From the NCBI GenBank assembly GCA_022792815.1, contig JAAWBS010000027.1, positions 32,521-96,520 on the forward strand: a stretch of 64,000 nt of DNA, given 5' to 3'. The notes beneath the pieces were generated by a model. It was given only the letters and a program-made list of their open reading frames with translations. It was not told the DNA's origin and made no database searches. Every line of letters starts with the position of its first letter. Positions within the stretch are counted from its first letter, which is position 1. This stretch comes from Hungatella sp. GTDB taxonomy: Bacteria > Bacillota > Clostridia > Lachnospirales > Lachnospiraceae. Shown here piece after piece: positions 8,069 to 17,147 of the stretch. The translations under genes were made by a program, and so were the position numbers.

Positions 8069-9009
8069 CAACATATGTAGCAAAACGTACCGGTCAGATG
8101 ATATTGATTATTTTCCTGATATCTGTATTTACATTTCTGCTGGTATCGATGATTCCCGGTGATCCCGTCTATGCCATGCTTGGCAGCGAGATCTCCCAGG
8201 AAGAGTATGACAGGGTGTTCTATGAACTGAAATTGGACCAGCCTGTGATCCAGAGGTATTTCAGCTGGCTTTTTGGCGCCGTCAGGGGTGACTGGGGCCA
8301 GTCCACCCAGTTCCACATGCCCACACTGGACGTGCTGATGGAGCGGGTGCCTATTACCCTGTTTTTTTCTTTGAGTGCTTTTGTCATCAGCATTCCTTTA
8401 GGGATCCTGTTCGGTGTCATCAGCGCGGTGCACAGAGGAAAAACAGCAGATACGGTGGTAACTCTTATTGCCAACATCACCGCCTGTCTGCCCCAGTTCT
8501 GGATCGCCCTCTTGGTTATGTACATCTTTGCCATGAAGCTGGGGTGGCTGCCTTCTTATGGGTTTACCTGGTTTTCCCAGGATCCTGTCATGGGAATCAA
8601 GCAGACCATTATGCCCTTGTTCTGTCTGGCTCTGGGCGGAATCGCCACCACTACAAGGCAGACCCGCTCCAGTATGCTGGAGGTGATCCGTCAGGATTAT
8701 GTGAGGACTGCCAGAAGCAAAGGGCTTTCCCGGAAAAAGGTGATCTATCTTCACGCCCTGAAGAACGCCCTGATTCCGGTGATCACTATCCTGGGCATGC
8801 GCCTTGGTTCCATGCTGGCAGGCTCCATGTTTGTGGAATCCGTATTCAACATCCCAGGCATGGGTTCCCTGTTTGTCAAGGCCATCCAGTCCAGAGATAT
8901 TCCCGTAGTCCAGGCCTGTGTGCTGGTGACTGCCCTGGTATCCTGTATCATCAACCTCTTGACGGATATCCTGTACGCTGTGGTGGACCCGAGAGTCCGT
9001 TTTGAATAA
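8065..9009 (+). CDS. Opp/Dpp-type ABC transporter permease (DppB-like)
   Basis: This 314-residue inner-membrane permease belongs to the BPD_transp_1 family of peptide/nickel-type importers. It shows the N-terminal membrane helix, the SMIPGDP motif after it, and a C-terminal EAA-type loop region (DYVRTARSKGLSRKKVIYLHALKN, split by me as EAA loop) that contacts the ATPase. I chose ATG 8065, overlapping the previous stop as ATGA; the open frame extends upstream to 8017 inside the GH28 gene. In Gram-positive carbohydrate loci this transporter class often carries oligosaccharides, and the nearby uronate enzymes suggest that here. Confidence 0.9.
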   Translation: MTTYVAKRTGQMILIIFLISVFTFLLVSMIPGDPVYAMLGSEISQEEYDRVFYELKLDQPVIQRYFSWLFGAVRGDWGQSTQFHMPTLDVLMERVPITLFFSLSAFVISIPLGILFGVISAVHRGKTADTVVTLIANITACLPQFWIALLVMYIFAMKLGWLPSYGFTWFSQDPVMGIKQTIMPLFCLALGGIATTTRQTRSSMLEVIRQDYVRTARSKGLSRKKVIYLHALKNALIPVITILGMRLGSMLAGSMFVESVFNIPGMGSLFVKAIQSRDIPVVQACVLVTALVSCIINLLTDILYAVVDPRVRFE

Positions 9010-9020
9010 GGAGGTGCCCT

Positions 9021-9875
9021 ATGAAAAATAGCGACAGATGGAAAAAGACAATAAAAACCTTATTTGCAAGAAAGGTGGCAGTGTTCAGTGCTCTGGTGGT
9101 AGTGGTTTTCATCTTCCTTGCCGCATTCGCGCCTCTGATTGCCCCCTATGACCCCAATTATGCGGATTTTGCTTCTTTTCTCCAGGGGCCAAGCAGCACC
9201 CACCTTCTGGGAACGGACAATTACGGAAGGGATGTGTTGAGCCGTATTATCTACGGGACGAGAGTCAGCCTGATTATCGGTGTGCTGGCCGTCATGATCG
9301 CCTGTGTCATCGGGACCTTCTTCGGCATGGTGGCCGGATATTTTGGGGGAATTGTAGATGATGTGATCAGCCGCCTTATGGAGGCCATCCGCGCCATTCC
9401 CCAGATTATTCTGGCCATGGCCTTGACGGCGGTGTTCGGAAGCGGGATCCGCAACCTGGCCATCATCTTAGGGATCTCTTCCATGGCAGGCTATGTGCGG
9501 ATGATGAGAGGACAGGTGCTGACCATCAAACAGGCGGATTACATTATGGCGGGAAAGCTTCAGGGAAACAAGGACTTCCGGCTGATGTTTAAGCATATTC
9601 TTCCCAACAGTATTTCCCCCATCATCGTAATGATGACCCAGCAGGTAGGCTCCACCATCCTTTCGGAGGCGGGACTCAGCTTTTTGGGACTGGGAATCAG
9701 CGCACCTACGGCCTCCTGGGGCAGTATGGTTAGTGAAGGACGCCTGTTTTTGATGCAGAATCCGGTCTTTGCCCTGACGCCCGGTATCTGTGTGGCGGTC
9801 CTGGTGATCTGCCTGAATATGTTCGGCGACGGCGTCCGCGATGCCCTTGACCCAAGGCTTCGTGGCGAGGTCTAG
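9021..9875 (+). CDS. Opp/Dpp-type ABC transporter permease (DppC-like)
   Basis: The 284-residue protein is the second permease of the importer. It has the family marker GTDNYGRDVLSRIIYGTRVS near residues 62-81, several membrane helices, and an EAA loop around ADYIMAGKLQGNKD. It follows DppB by 11 bases with an AGGAGGTG site. The gene ends directly at a structured 92-bp intercistronic element before the ATPase gene. Confidence 0.92.
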   Translation: MKNSDRWKKTIKTLFARKVAVFSALVVVVFIFLAAFAPLIAPYDPNYADFASFLQGPSSTHLLGTDNYGRDVLSRIIYGTRVSLIIGVLAVMIACVIGTFFGMVAGYFGGIVDDVISRLMEAIRAIPQIILAMALTAVFGSGIRNLAIILGISSMAGYVRMMRGQVLTIKQADYIMAGKLQGNKDFRLMFKHILPNSISPIIVMMTQQVGSTILSEAGLSFLGLGISAPTASWGSMVSEGRLFLMQNPVFALTPGICVAVLVICLNMFGDGVRDALDPRLRGEV

Positions 9876-9975
9876 GAGGAAGGCAAATGCGCAGCATTTT
9901 TAGGATGCCTTCCGACGTCCTGGCAGGTGACGTGAAGCGTCGCGTGCCGATACCTTGATAATACCAGGAGGAAGG
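9874..9975 (+). repeat. Structured intercistronic element flanked by 10-bp direct repeats
   Basis: AGGAGGAAGG occurs at 9874-9883 and again at 9966-9975. Between and overlapping the copies are hairpins: GGAAGGCA (9878-9885) with TGCCTTCC (9906-9913), an inner AAATGC/GCATTT, and CCTGG (9919-9923) with CCAGG (9964-9968) enclosing GACG/CGTC. If one repeat copy and the intervening sequence are removed, the dppC stop, a ribosome binding site and the next ATG join at ordinary spacing. This looks like an inserted palindromic element with a target duplication. A chance repeat of purine-rich Shine-Dalgarno sequence is the alternative. Confidence 0.55.
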
Positions 9976-9985
9976 AGAGATCAGA

Positions 9986-12013
9986 ATGGAACATTTGTTA
10001 GAGATAAAGAATATAGAGACCTGCTTTAAGACCGACGGCCAGCTGGTAAAGGCGGTGGATAACGTGTCCATGTACATAAATCCCGGAGAGATCGTGGGAA
10101 TCGTGGGGGAGTCGGGAAGCGGAAAATCTGTTACCATGATGAGCAGTCTCCAGCTCATAAGCTCCCCGGGAAAGGTGACGGGAGGAGAGGTCTATATCCG
10201 GGGAAATGAAAAAAATATGCTGGAATACGGGCCGGAGAGTGAGGAGATGCGCCATATGCGGGGCGGAAGGGTGAGCATGATCTTCCAGGAGCCCATGACT
10301 TCCTTGAACCCGGTGCTGACCATCGGCTACCAGATCCAGGAAAATATTATGGAACATCTCCATTTGAGCAAGGAGGAGGCGAAAAAGCGCACCATCGAGA
10401 TGTTGAAGATGGTGAATATCCCAGACGCGGAGCAGAGGTTTGACTACTATCCCCAGCAGTTTTCCGGCGGTATGCGGCAGAGGATCATGATCGCTATGGC
10501 TATGTCCTCCGAGCCCACGATTCTGGTGGCTGATGAGGCTACCACGGCCCTGGATGTGACCACCCAGGCCCAGCTCCTTGAGATGATTCGGGATATTGCC
10601 AAGAAGACCAACACAGCCGTATTTATTGTCACCCACAACCTGGGGATTGTGGCCCGGTTTGCGGAGCGGATCTACGTGATGTATTCGGGCAGCGTGGTGG
10701 AGATGACGGATGCAGGGAGGCTCTTTGCCAATCCGGAGCACCCGTATACCAGGGCCCTTTTGAGAGCCATCCCAAGGCTTGACGACCCCAGGGACCGGAT
10801 CCTGATTCCCATCGATGGGCTTCCGCCCAACCCTGCCACCCGTCCGGAGTACTGCCCCTTCTATGAGCGGTGCGAGTACCGGATGGACAAGTGCAAGGAT
10901 ATGAAGAAACCGGAGCTTATGGAACTTGAGCCGGGACATTCTGCGGCCTGTCATTTGACAGAGGAGGAAAAAGCCGCAAAGGCAGAGGAGATCGCGGGCA
11001 GGCTACTGAAAAAAGCGCCGCGGATTGAGGCAGGCGAAGAGCTGTGTCTGGAAGTTAAAAACGTGAGAAAGTACTTCCCCATCTACAAGGGCATGATGCG
11101 AAAGAAGGTGGGAGAGGTAAAGGCCATTGAGGACATCAACTTCAGTGTCAGGAAAGGGGAGACCTTAGGCATCGTGGGAGAGTCTGGGTGCGGAAAGACT
11201 ACGCTGGCCCGGTGTATCATGAGAGTGTACCGGCCGGAAGAAGGAGAGATCTTCTTCGGGGGAACGGATATCGCAAACTTTAATGATAAGCAGCTCTATC
11301 CCTACCGGAAGCGGATCGCCATGATCTTCCAGGATCCTTTTTCCTCCTTAGATCCCAGACAGACGGCAGAATCCATCGTGGGGGAGTCATTGCTTTTACA
11401 CAAGCTGGTGAAGAGTAGAGAAGAATATGTGACGAGAGTGGATGAGTTGTTTCGTATCGTGGGCCTGGACCCGGCCCTAAAATACCGGGTGCCCCATGAA
11501 TTTTCAGGCGGCCAGCGTCAGAGGATCGGCATCGCAAGAGCCCTGTCCTCCAACCCGGACATGATAATCTGTGACGAGCCTATATCGGCCCTGGATGTAT
11601 CCATTCAGGCTCAGATCATCAACTTATTGGAGGAACTCCAGGCCAACCTTGGGCTTGCCTATCTGTTTATTGCCCATGATCTGGCTGTAGTAAAGCATAT
11701 CAGCAACCGGATTCTGGTAATGTATCTAGGACGGGTGATGGAGATTGCGGAGTGTGAGGAACTGTACCGCAATACGCTCCATCCCTACACTCGGACGCTG
11801 CTGAGCGCGGTGCCGGTGGCGGATCCGGCGGTGGAGGCTCAAAGAGAGAGGGTTCCGATCCGGGGCGAGGTGCCAAGTTTGACCAACCGTCCTTCGGGAT
11901 GCCCCTTCCATGACCGGTGTCCTCATGTGGCAGACCGATGTAAAAAAGAAGTGCCCACATTAAAAGATACCGGAAACGGTCATGAGGTGGCCTGTTTCCT
12001 GTATGATAAATAA
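9986..12013 (+). CDS. Fused oligopeptide-type ABC transporter ATPase (DppD-DppF fusion)
   Basis: The 675-residue protein joins two nucleotide-binding domains that are usually separate subunits. The first has Walker A GESGSGKS (residues 41-48), signature FSGGMRQR and Walker B LVADEATTALD; the second has GESGCGKTT (near 395), FSGGQRQR and ICDEPISALD. Each domain ends with the oligopeptide-family cysteine cluster (CPFYERCEYRMDKC and CPFHDRCPHVADRC), known in the family to coordinate an iron-sulfur centre. It powers import by the two permeases just upstream. Fusion of the two ATPases is known elsewhere (for example GsiA-type) and enforces a 1:1 ratio. Confidence 0.93.
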   Translation: MEHLLEIKNIETCFKTDGQLVKAVDNVSMYINPGEIVGIVGESGSGKSVTMMSSLQLISSPGKVTGGEVYIRGNEKNMLEYGPESEEMRHMRGGRVSMIFQEPMTSLNPVLTIGYQIQENIMEHLHLSKEEAKKRTIEMLKMVNIPDAEQRFDYYPQQFSGGMRQRIMIAMAMSSEPTILVADEATTALDVTTQAQLLEMIRDIAKKTNTAVFIVTHNLGIVARFAERIYVMYSGSVVEMTDAGRLFANPEHPYTRALLRAIPRLDDPRDRILIPIDGLPPNPATRPEYCPFYERCEYRMDKCKDMKKPELMELEPGHSAACHLTEEEKAAKAEEIAGRLLKKAPRIEAGEELCLEVKNVRKYFPIYKGMMRKKVGEVKAIEDINFSVRKGETLGIVGESGCGKTTLARCIMRVYRPEEGEIFFGGTDIANFNDKQLYPYRKRIAMIFQDPFSSLDPRQTAESIVGESLLLHKLVKSREEYVTRVDELFRIVGLDPALKYRVPHEFSGGQRQRIGIARALSSNPDMIICDEPISALDVSIQAQIINLLEELQANLGLAYLFIAHDLAVVKHISNRILVMYLGRVMEIAECEELYRNTLHPYTRTLLSAVPVADPAVEAQRERVPIRGEVPSLTNRPSGCPFHDRCPHVADRCKKEVPTLKDTGNGHEVACFLYDK

Positions 12014-12040
12014 CCATTATAAAAGTAGGAGGAATAAGTT

Positions 12041-13690
12041 ATGAAGTTAACAAAGAAAATCTTGTCCATGACACTGGCGGCAGCCATGGCGGCAGGAGCC
12101 CTCGCCGGATGCGGCGGAAATCAGTCCACCCCTGCCACGACAGATCAGACTCAGGCGGCAGGCGAGGCCGCTACAGCGGATCCCGGCAGCGGCAATCAGC
12201 CTGGGGTAACACAGGACCAGATGGAGACTTCGGGGGAGGCTGAGTCCGGCGGAAGCCTTGTGATCGCCATTCCCCAGACCCAAGGAACCTTCTTTATGCC
12301 CCAGTCAACCAGTACCAGTGACCGTTTCGGTGCACAGCCTGTTCTGGAGCCTTTAGGTCGCTCGGATTCCGAGGGAAACTATTATCCGTGGCTGGCAGAG
12401 GAATTTATTACGGATGCTGACAAGCTCACATTTACCATCAAGCTGAGAGAGGGCGTAAAGTTCTCTGATGGTTCTGACTGCAATGCGGAGGCAGTAGCCT
12501 GGAATATTGAACAGTATATTGACAACGGCAAGGCCAGTGAGATCGGAACACCTAAAAGTGTCAAGGTGGTGGATGATCTGACCGTAGAGATTCAGTATGA
12601 CAGCTGGGCCAACAACTGGGACAATGTAATCGGCGACATCTATATCTGCTCCAAGGCAGCTTACGATGCCAACGGCGAGGAATGGTGCAAGACTCATGCC
12701 GTAGGTACCGGCCCGTTCCTTTTGGAGTCCTTTATCGCCGACAACAAGATTACATATACCAAGAACGAAAATTACCGGTTGGAAGGGCTTCCTTACCTGG
12801 ACAGACTGGAGATCGACATGATCACAGATACCAATACCATGATGTCTGCTCTTTTGAACAAAGAGGTGGGCGTGGCTATGAAGTTTGAAAATGAGGCAGT
12901 GATCAATGCCATCAAACAGGCAGGATTTGAGAGCATCGGCCAGAGAAACGCAAACTGTGCGGATATTAAGCACATTATCTGGAACAGCAAAAGTACAAAT
13001 CACCCTATGGGAGATTTAAAAGTCCGTCAGGCGGTAATGCATGCCATCCAGTGGGATGATGTGGCAAAAGCACTGTCAGGCGGTCTGGGAGAGGCGACAC
13101 CATTGTTCTGTACCTCGGACTCCTGGGCGTATTCCCCTGATGCGGAGTTCTATGAGTACAATCTGGATACGGCAAAACAGTTGTTGACAGAAGCGGGATA
13201 TCCGAACGGTTTTGAAACCACTATCTATACCAAATCTTCTGACAATGATACGGCAACTGCATTCCAGGCTCTCTTAGCCCAGATCGGCATTCAGGCTCAG
13301 ATTGAGGTCATGGATCGATCGGCTCTGGATGCAATTCAAAAAGAAGATGATATCGACGGATTTATCGCAAACAGGGGTTCCAGCAAGATGGACTTTACCA
13401 ACAACTATATCCGTCTGTACTCTTCCGAAGGAATCAAGAACCATGGAATCATGCTTCGCCCTGCCGAGTTTGAGGATCCCTTATTTGCAGCAAGAGCAGC
13501 AAAGAGCATTGATGAGAAGAAGGAGAATCTTCAGAAGGCGGCCATGGCCCTGGTTCACGATTATGTGATGATTACTCCTCTGGCTGTAGTATACTACCAG
13601 TCATTTGCGGTTCCCGGCCTGGCAGACAGCGGAATCTATGAAGTAAGCCTGGAGCAGTGGACACCGGAGGCTGTTCACTGGACAAAGTAA
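12041..13690 (+). CDS. ABC transporter substrate-binding lipoprotein, family 5
   Basis: The 549-residue protein starts with a lipoprotein signal (hydrophobic stretch then LAGC, Cys24) and a low-complexity Thr/Ala/Gly linker, then the SBP_bac_5 fold with the early motif LTFTIKLREGVKFSDG. It captures the solute outside the membrane for the adjacent permeases. Family 5 proteins bind peptides, nickel or oligosaccharides; the operon content favours an acidic oligosaccharide. It follows the ATPase gene by 27 bases with an AGGAGG site. Confidence 0.92.
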   Translation: MKLTKKILSMTLAAAMAAGALAGCGGNQSTPATTDQTQAAGEAATADPGSGNQPGVTQDQMETSGEAESGGSLVIAIPQTQGTFFMPQSTSTSDRFGAQPVLEPLGRSDSEGNYYPWLAEEFITDADKLTFTIKLREGVKFSDGSDCNAEAVAWNIEQYIDNGKASEIGTPKSVKVVDDLTVEIQYDSWANNWDNVIGDIYICSKAAYDANGEEWCKTHAVGTGPFLLESFIADNKITYTKNENYRLEGLPYLDRLEIDMITDTNTMMSALLNKEVGVAMKFENEAVINAIKQAGFESIGQRNANCADIKHIIWNSKSTNHPMGDLKVRQAVMHAIQWDDVAKALSGGLGEATPLFCTSDSWAYSPDAEFYEYNLDTAKQLLTEAGYPNGFETTIYTKSSDNDTATAFQALLAQIGIQAQIEVMDRSALDAIQKEDDIDGFIANRGSSKMDFTNNYIRLYSSEGIKNHGIMLRPAEFEDPLFAARAAKSIDEKKENLQKAAMALVHDYVMITPLAVVYYQSFAVPGLADSGIYEVSLEQWTPEAVHWTK

Positions 13691-13720
13691 AAGAGTAAAC
13701 GATGAAAGGGGAATAAAAGT

Positions 13721-14704
13721 ATGCTGGGAGATAAAATTAAAGTCCAGTCCAAAGTGGTGTCCGACTATACGGATGAACAGCTTTTGTTTATTAAACAGAT
13801 GGGCGTAAAGTATGTATATGTTATTTTTAAGGATGAACACACGGATTACGATTCTGTCATGAGGACCAAAGAACGTCTGGACAAATTCGGGCTGGAGATC
13901 ACGGATGCAGGCAACATGCATCTTTATAAGAGCGACAAGATTCATCTGGGACTTCCCGGACGGGATGAGGCCATTGAGGCATACAATCAGTTTAACCGGA
14001 TTCTCGGAAAAGCGGGAATTCCCGTTGTGTATATGACATGGGAGCCCAATCAGGTGCTGACTACCAAATTCGCAGTAAGCACTTGTACGAGGGGCGGAGT
14101 GGGACGCCTGGTAGATATCGAAGAATTGAAGACCCACCCTTACTCCCATGGAAGGCTGTTTACTAAAGAGGAGATATGGGAGAACTTCAAATATTTTCTT
14201 GACCGGGCACTGCCGGTATGTGAGGAGGCCAATGTAAAGATTGCCCTTCATCCCAACGATCCGCCGGTGGCATGCCTGAAAGGCATTTCCAACCTGATCA
14301 CATCGGCAGAGGATTACAAACACGCCTTTGAACTTTCCGGCAACAGTCCGTATCTGGGAATGAAGATGTGTATCGGCTGCTGGCTGGAAGGCGGAGACCA
14401 GTTCGGCAATGTGCTGGAAGACATCAAATACTTTGTGGAGAATAAGAAAGTATTTGTGGTTCATTTCAGAAATGTGAGCGCCACGATTCCGTATTTTGAG
14501 GAGACTCTTCTGGAAGACGGATACATGGACATGTACGAGGTGATGAAACAGTTTGTCCGCTGTGACTATGATGGGGCCATCCACGTGGACCATGTTCCCG
14601 TGTGGGGAGAGAGCGTAGGCGGCGAAAATTCGGCCTGGGCCTACAGTACCGGATATATGAAGGCTCTCTTAAGCTGTGCAAAAGCGGAGCTTAACAGACA
14701 GTAA
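13721..14704 (+). CDS. Mannonate dehydratase-like (UxuA family) TIM-barrel protein
   Basis: The 327-residue protein resembles D-mannonate dehydratase, which turns D-mannonate into 2-keto-3-deoxygluconate in glucuronate breakdown. Metal-site motifs are recognisable in order: HPNDPP (HPDDPP in classic UxuA), the CIGCW cysteine, VVHFRNV and the late DHVPVWGE region. It is slightly shorter than E. coli UxuA (about 390). The N-terminal third is diverged, so the substrate may be another sugar acid. Its place between an uptake system and a polysaccharide-lyase-like gene supports a uronate role. Confidence 0.75.
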   Translation: MLGDKIKVQSKVVSDYTDEQLLFIKQMGVKYVYVIFKDEHTDYDSVMRTKERLDKFGLEITDAGNMHLYKSDKIHLGLPGRDEAIEAYNQFNRILGKAGIPVVYMTWEPNQVLTTKFAVSTCTRGGVGRLVDIEELKTHPYSHGRLFTKEEIWENFKYFLDRALPVCEEANVKIALHPNDPPVACLKGISNLITSAEDYKHAFELSGNSPYLGMKMCIGCWLEGGDQFGNVLEDIKYFVENKKVFVVHFRNVSATIPYFEETLLEDGYMDMYEVMKQFVRCDYDGAIHVDHVPVWGESVGGENSAWAYSTGYMKALLSCAKAELNRQ

Positions 14705-14735
14705 CCATTGATGTGAGACGCAGACAGGTGATTCT

Positions 14736-15851
14736 ATGATAACTTACAAAAAACAATATAAGATGGAACCGGTATGGAGGAATCAGGACTGGGTTATGGA
14801 GAAAGCGCAGGCGGCCTTAAAGGCTCCTGTGCTCCACATCACCGATCTTGTCAGCTCCAGAAGCGAGGGGGGTCCCCATGATTATTATTCCAACGGGGAT
14901 TATTGGTGGCCGAATCCTGACACCGAGGACGGGCTCCCTTATATCCAGAGAGACGGACAGACCAACCCGGACAACTTTAACGGCCATCGGATCATTATGT
15001 GCCAGATGCGCACCAATGTGGTACATCTCACATCAGCCTATGTACTGACTGGTGAGGAGCTGTATGCAGACAGGGCAGTGACCCACTTAAAGGAATTTTT
15101 TCTGGATAAAGAAACCTATATGGTGCCTCATCTTCAGTACGCCCAAGCCATTCTGGGGGTCTGTTCCGGGCGGGGCATCGGGATTATTGACACGCTCCAT
15201 CTGGTGGATGTGGTATTCTGTATTGAACATCTGAAACACTGCCGGGCCATGACAAAAGAGATCTACACCGGACTCAAAACATGGTTTTGCCGGTATCTGG
15301 GCTGGATGTTAACCGACCCGAACGGGATTCAGGAGATGAATAAGGACAACAACCATGGCGTATGTTTCTTTGTTCAGGCCGCGGCGTTTGCTCTCTTTAC
15401 GGACAATGAACGGATTGTGGATTTTTGCCGGGACTGCTATAAGAAGGGACTGTTAAATCAGGAGGCGGAGGACGGTTCTTTCCCCCGGGAGACAGGGAGA
15501 ACCAAGCCATACAATTATTCCATCTTTGTGGTGGATAATATGGTTTCTCTGTGCCACCTTCTTTCCAAGCCGGAGGACAATCTGTGGGAGTATGAATCTC
15601 CGGCGGGGAGAAGTATTAAGAAGGCCTTGGATTTTATCACTCCCTATGTACTTGACAAGTCTGCCTGGCCCTATGAACCGGATGTGATGCACTATGAAGC
15701 GTTTCCTGCCAGAACCGGATATATGATGTTAGCCGGGTGCACTCTGGGACGTGAGGAATTGTTAACGTTATATGACAACCTTCCCGTGGAGTCCACAGAC
15801 GAGGAGGCCAGAAGAAACATTGCCACAAGACAGCCGCTGCTTTGGATGTAA
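14736..15851 (+). CDS. Alginate lyase superfamily protein
   Basis: The 371-residue protein shows the conserved pattern of the Alginate_lyase (PF05426-type) alpha/alpha barrel: DYWWPNPDTEDGLPYIQRDG near residues 50-70, and a central NNHG motif with surrounding aromatic residues (KDNNHGVCFFVQ) that holds catalytic Asn/His in the family. No signal peptide is visible, so it probably acts in the cytoplasm on imported oligosaccharides. Substrates in this superfamily include alginate and glucuronan, and the neighbouring mannonate-dehydratase-like gene fits uronides. It is the last gene of the operon; no strong terminator follows. Confidence 0.78.
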   Translation: MITYKKQYKMEPVWRNQDWVMEKAQAALKAPVLHITDLVSSRSEGGPHDYYSNGDYWWPNPDTEDGLPYIQRDGQTNPDNFNGHRIIMCQMRTNVVHLTSAYVLTGEELYADRAVTHLKEFFLDKETYMVPHLQYAQAILGVCSGRGIGIIDTLHLVDVVFCIEHLKHCRAMTKEIYTGLKTWFCRYLGWMLTDPNGIQEMNKDNNHGVCFFVQAAAFALFTDNERIVDFCRDCYKKGLLNQEAEDGSFPRETGRTKPYNYSIFVVDNMVSLCHLLSKPEDNLWEYESPAGRSIKKALDFITPYVLDKSAWPYEPDVMHYEAFPARTGYMMLAGCTLGREELLTLYDNLPVESTDEEARRNIATRQPLLWM

Positions 15852-16027
15852 GATGTAAGAAGAAAGAAGAGGTGGAAACCATCCCCAGCATCCCCAGTGT
15901 TTCCCTATGGCATTTCCATGTTCTGTATGTTACCATTATTTTGTAACATAAATGTAAAATATTTGTAACGATTCAGAAATACTACAGCGGTTGCAGATAT
16001 TGGCAGAGAACAAGGAGGAGAGACACG

Positions 16028-17041
16028 ATGAGGAGACTTGTATTCTATGCGGCAGCAGCTGTGGCCATGTCAGGGACCACAGCCATGACATCACAGGCGG
16101 CAGTGAGCACATACATAACAGGAGGAAGCTGCGGCGGATGGGCCGGAGGAAATCAGGGGGGATGTGAGGGAAACTATTTTTCCGGCGGCAGCTATTCTGT
16201 GGACCAACTTCTGCAGATGGTTACATCGTCTGGTTCCGGCAGCTGCGGGAACGGATGGGGAGGAGGTTTCACACTGCCGGGTGGTTCGGGCAGTCAGGGC
16301 GATATCCTGGCTCCTGATTACGACTGGTCAGGCTGCCCCGGCGGGAGCCAGGGGACAGGAAATCCATGGACCTGGTGCCCTGACGGACAAAATCCGGACT
16401 GCTTTTATCCGGGAGACAGCGGCAGCTGCGGTGCTCCCGGGTGTGGAGATTCCGGCTGCCAGACTCCGGGTACAGGAAATCCGGGAGGCGGCAGCGGGAC
16501 GGATAAGCCGGGAACCGGCGGCGGTACAGGGACAGAGACTCCCGGAACAGGCGGAGGAACCGGAGGCGGTACAGAGAACCCTGGGACCGGAGGAGGCGCC
16601 GAGACGGATAAACCGGGAACAGGCGGAGGCACCGACAACCCGGGTACTCAGGTGCCGGATTCGGACCAGGCTTATATCCGGCAGGTGATCGAACTGGTCA
16701 ACGAGGAGCGGGCTAAAAGAGGACTTTCTCCTGTGACGGAGGATTCCGGCGTGTCGGCCGCGGCTGCGGTGCGGGCCCAGGAGATCACGCGGTCCTTCTC
16801 CCACACGAGACCGGACGGAACCTCCTACAACACCGTACTGAACCAAAGCGGAGTCAGCTATATGGGAAGCGGGGAGAATATCGCTTACGGACAGCAGACT
16901 CCCGCAGCAGTGATGAACGGATGGATGAACAGCCAGAGTCACAGGGACAATATTCTCAACGGAAATTATTCCAAGATCGGCGTAGGATACTATGAAAATG
17001 CAGGCGGAGTGAAGTACTGGGTACAGCTGTTTACCTACTAA
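16028..17041 (+). CDS. Secreted CAP (SCP/PR1, YkwD-like) domain protein with Cys/Gly-rich region
   Basis: A signal peptide (about residues 1-25, ending SQA-AVS) is followed by a Gly-rich segment to about residue 150 with nine cysteines, then a GTGG/PGTGGG repeat linker (roughly 150-212), then a CAP domain. The CAP domain is marked by VNEERAKRGLSPV, the SHTRPDGTSYNTVL stretch, SGENIAYGQQTP and SQSHRDNILNGNYSKIGVGY with its conserved histidines. CAP proteins of spore formers are exported, often with coat or cell-wall roles; the biochemical activity is uncertain. A TGTTAC/GTAACA inverted repeat lies upstream at 15928-15948. It converges on the LacI gene. Confidence 0.88.
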   Translation: MRRLVFYAAAAVAMSGTTAMTSQAAVSTYITGGSCGGWAGGNQGGCEGNYFSGGSYSVDQLLQMVTSSGSGSCGNGWGGGFTLPGGSGSQGDILAPDYDWSGCPGGSQGTGNPWTWCPDGQNPDCFYPGDSGSCGAPGCGDSGCQTPGTGNPGGGSGTDKPGTGGGTGTETPGTGGGTGGGTENPGTGGGAETDKPGTGGGTDNPGTQVPDSDQAYIRQVIELVNEERAKRGLSPVTEDSGVSAAAAVRAQEITRSFSHTRPDGTSYNTVLNQSGVSYMGSGENIAYGQQTPAAVMNGWMNSQSHRDNILNGNYSKIGVGYYENAGGVKYWVQLFTY

Positions 17042-17110
17042 AGAAGAATGATACCCTTCCCCTGTTCGCAGCGGGGAGGAGGGCTTGGACATACCATATG
17101 GAAAAGCGGC

Positions 17111-17147
17111 AAAAGAGGGGTGAAATCCAGGATTTCACCCCTCTTTT
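17111..17147. terminator. Bidirectional terminator
   Basis: AAAAGAGGGGTGAAATC pairs perfectly with GATTTCACCCCTCTTTT across a 3-base loop. With A-tract and T-tract on both sides it can end transcription of the CAP gene and, in the other direction, of the LacI gene, whose last codons it overlaps. Confidence 0.9.

Noticed and set aside
13601..14593. 330-codon minus-strand frame opposite the mannonate-dehydratase-like gene
   Set aside because: The plus-strand protein shows ordered metal-site motifs; the antisense frame shows none.
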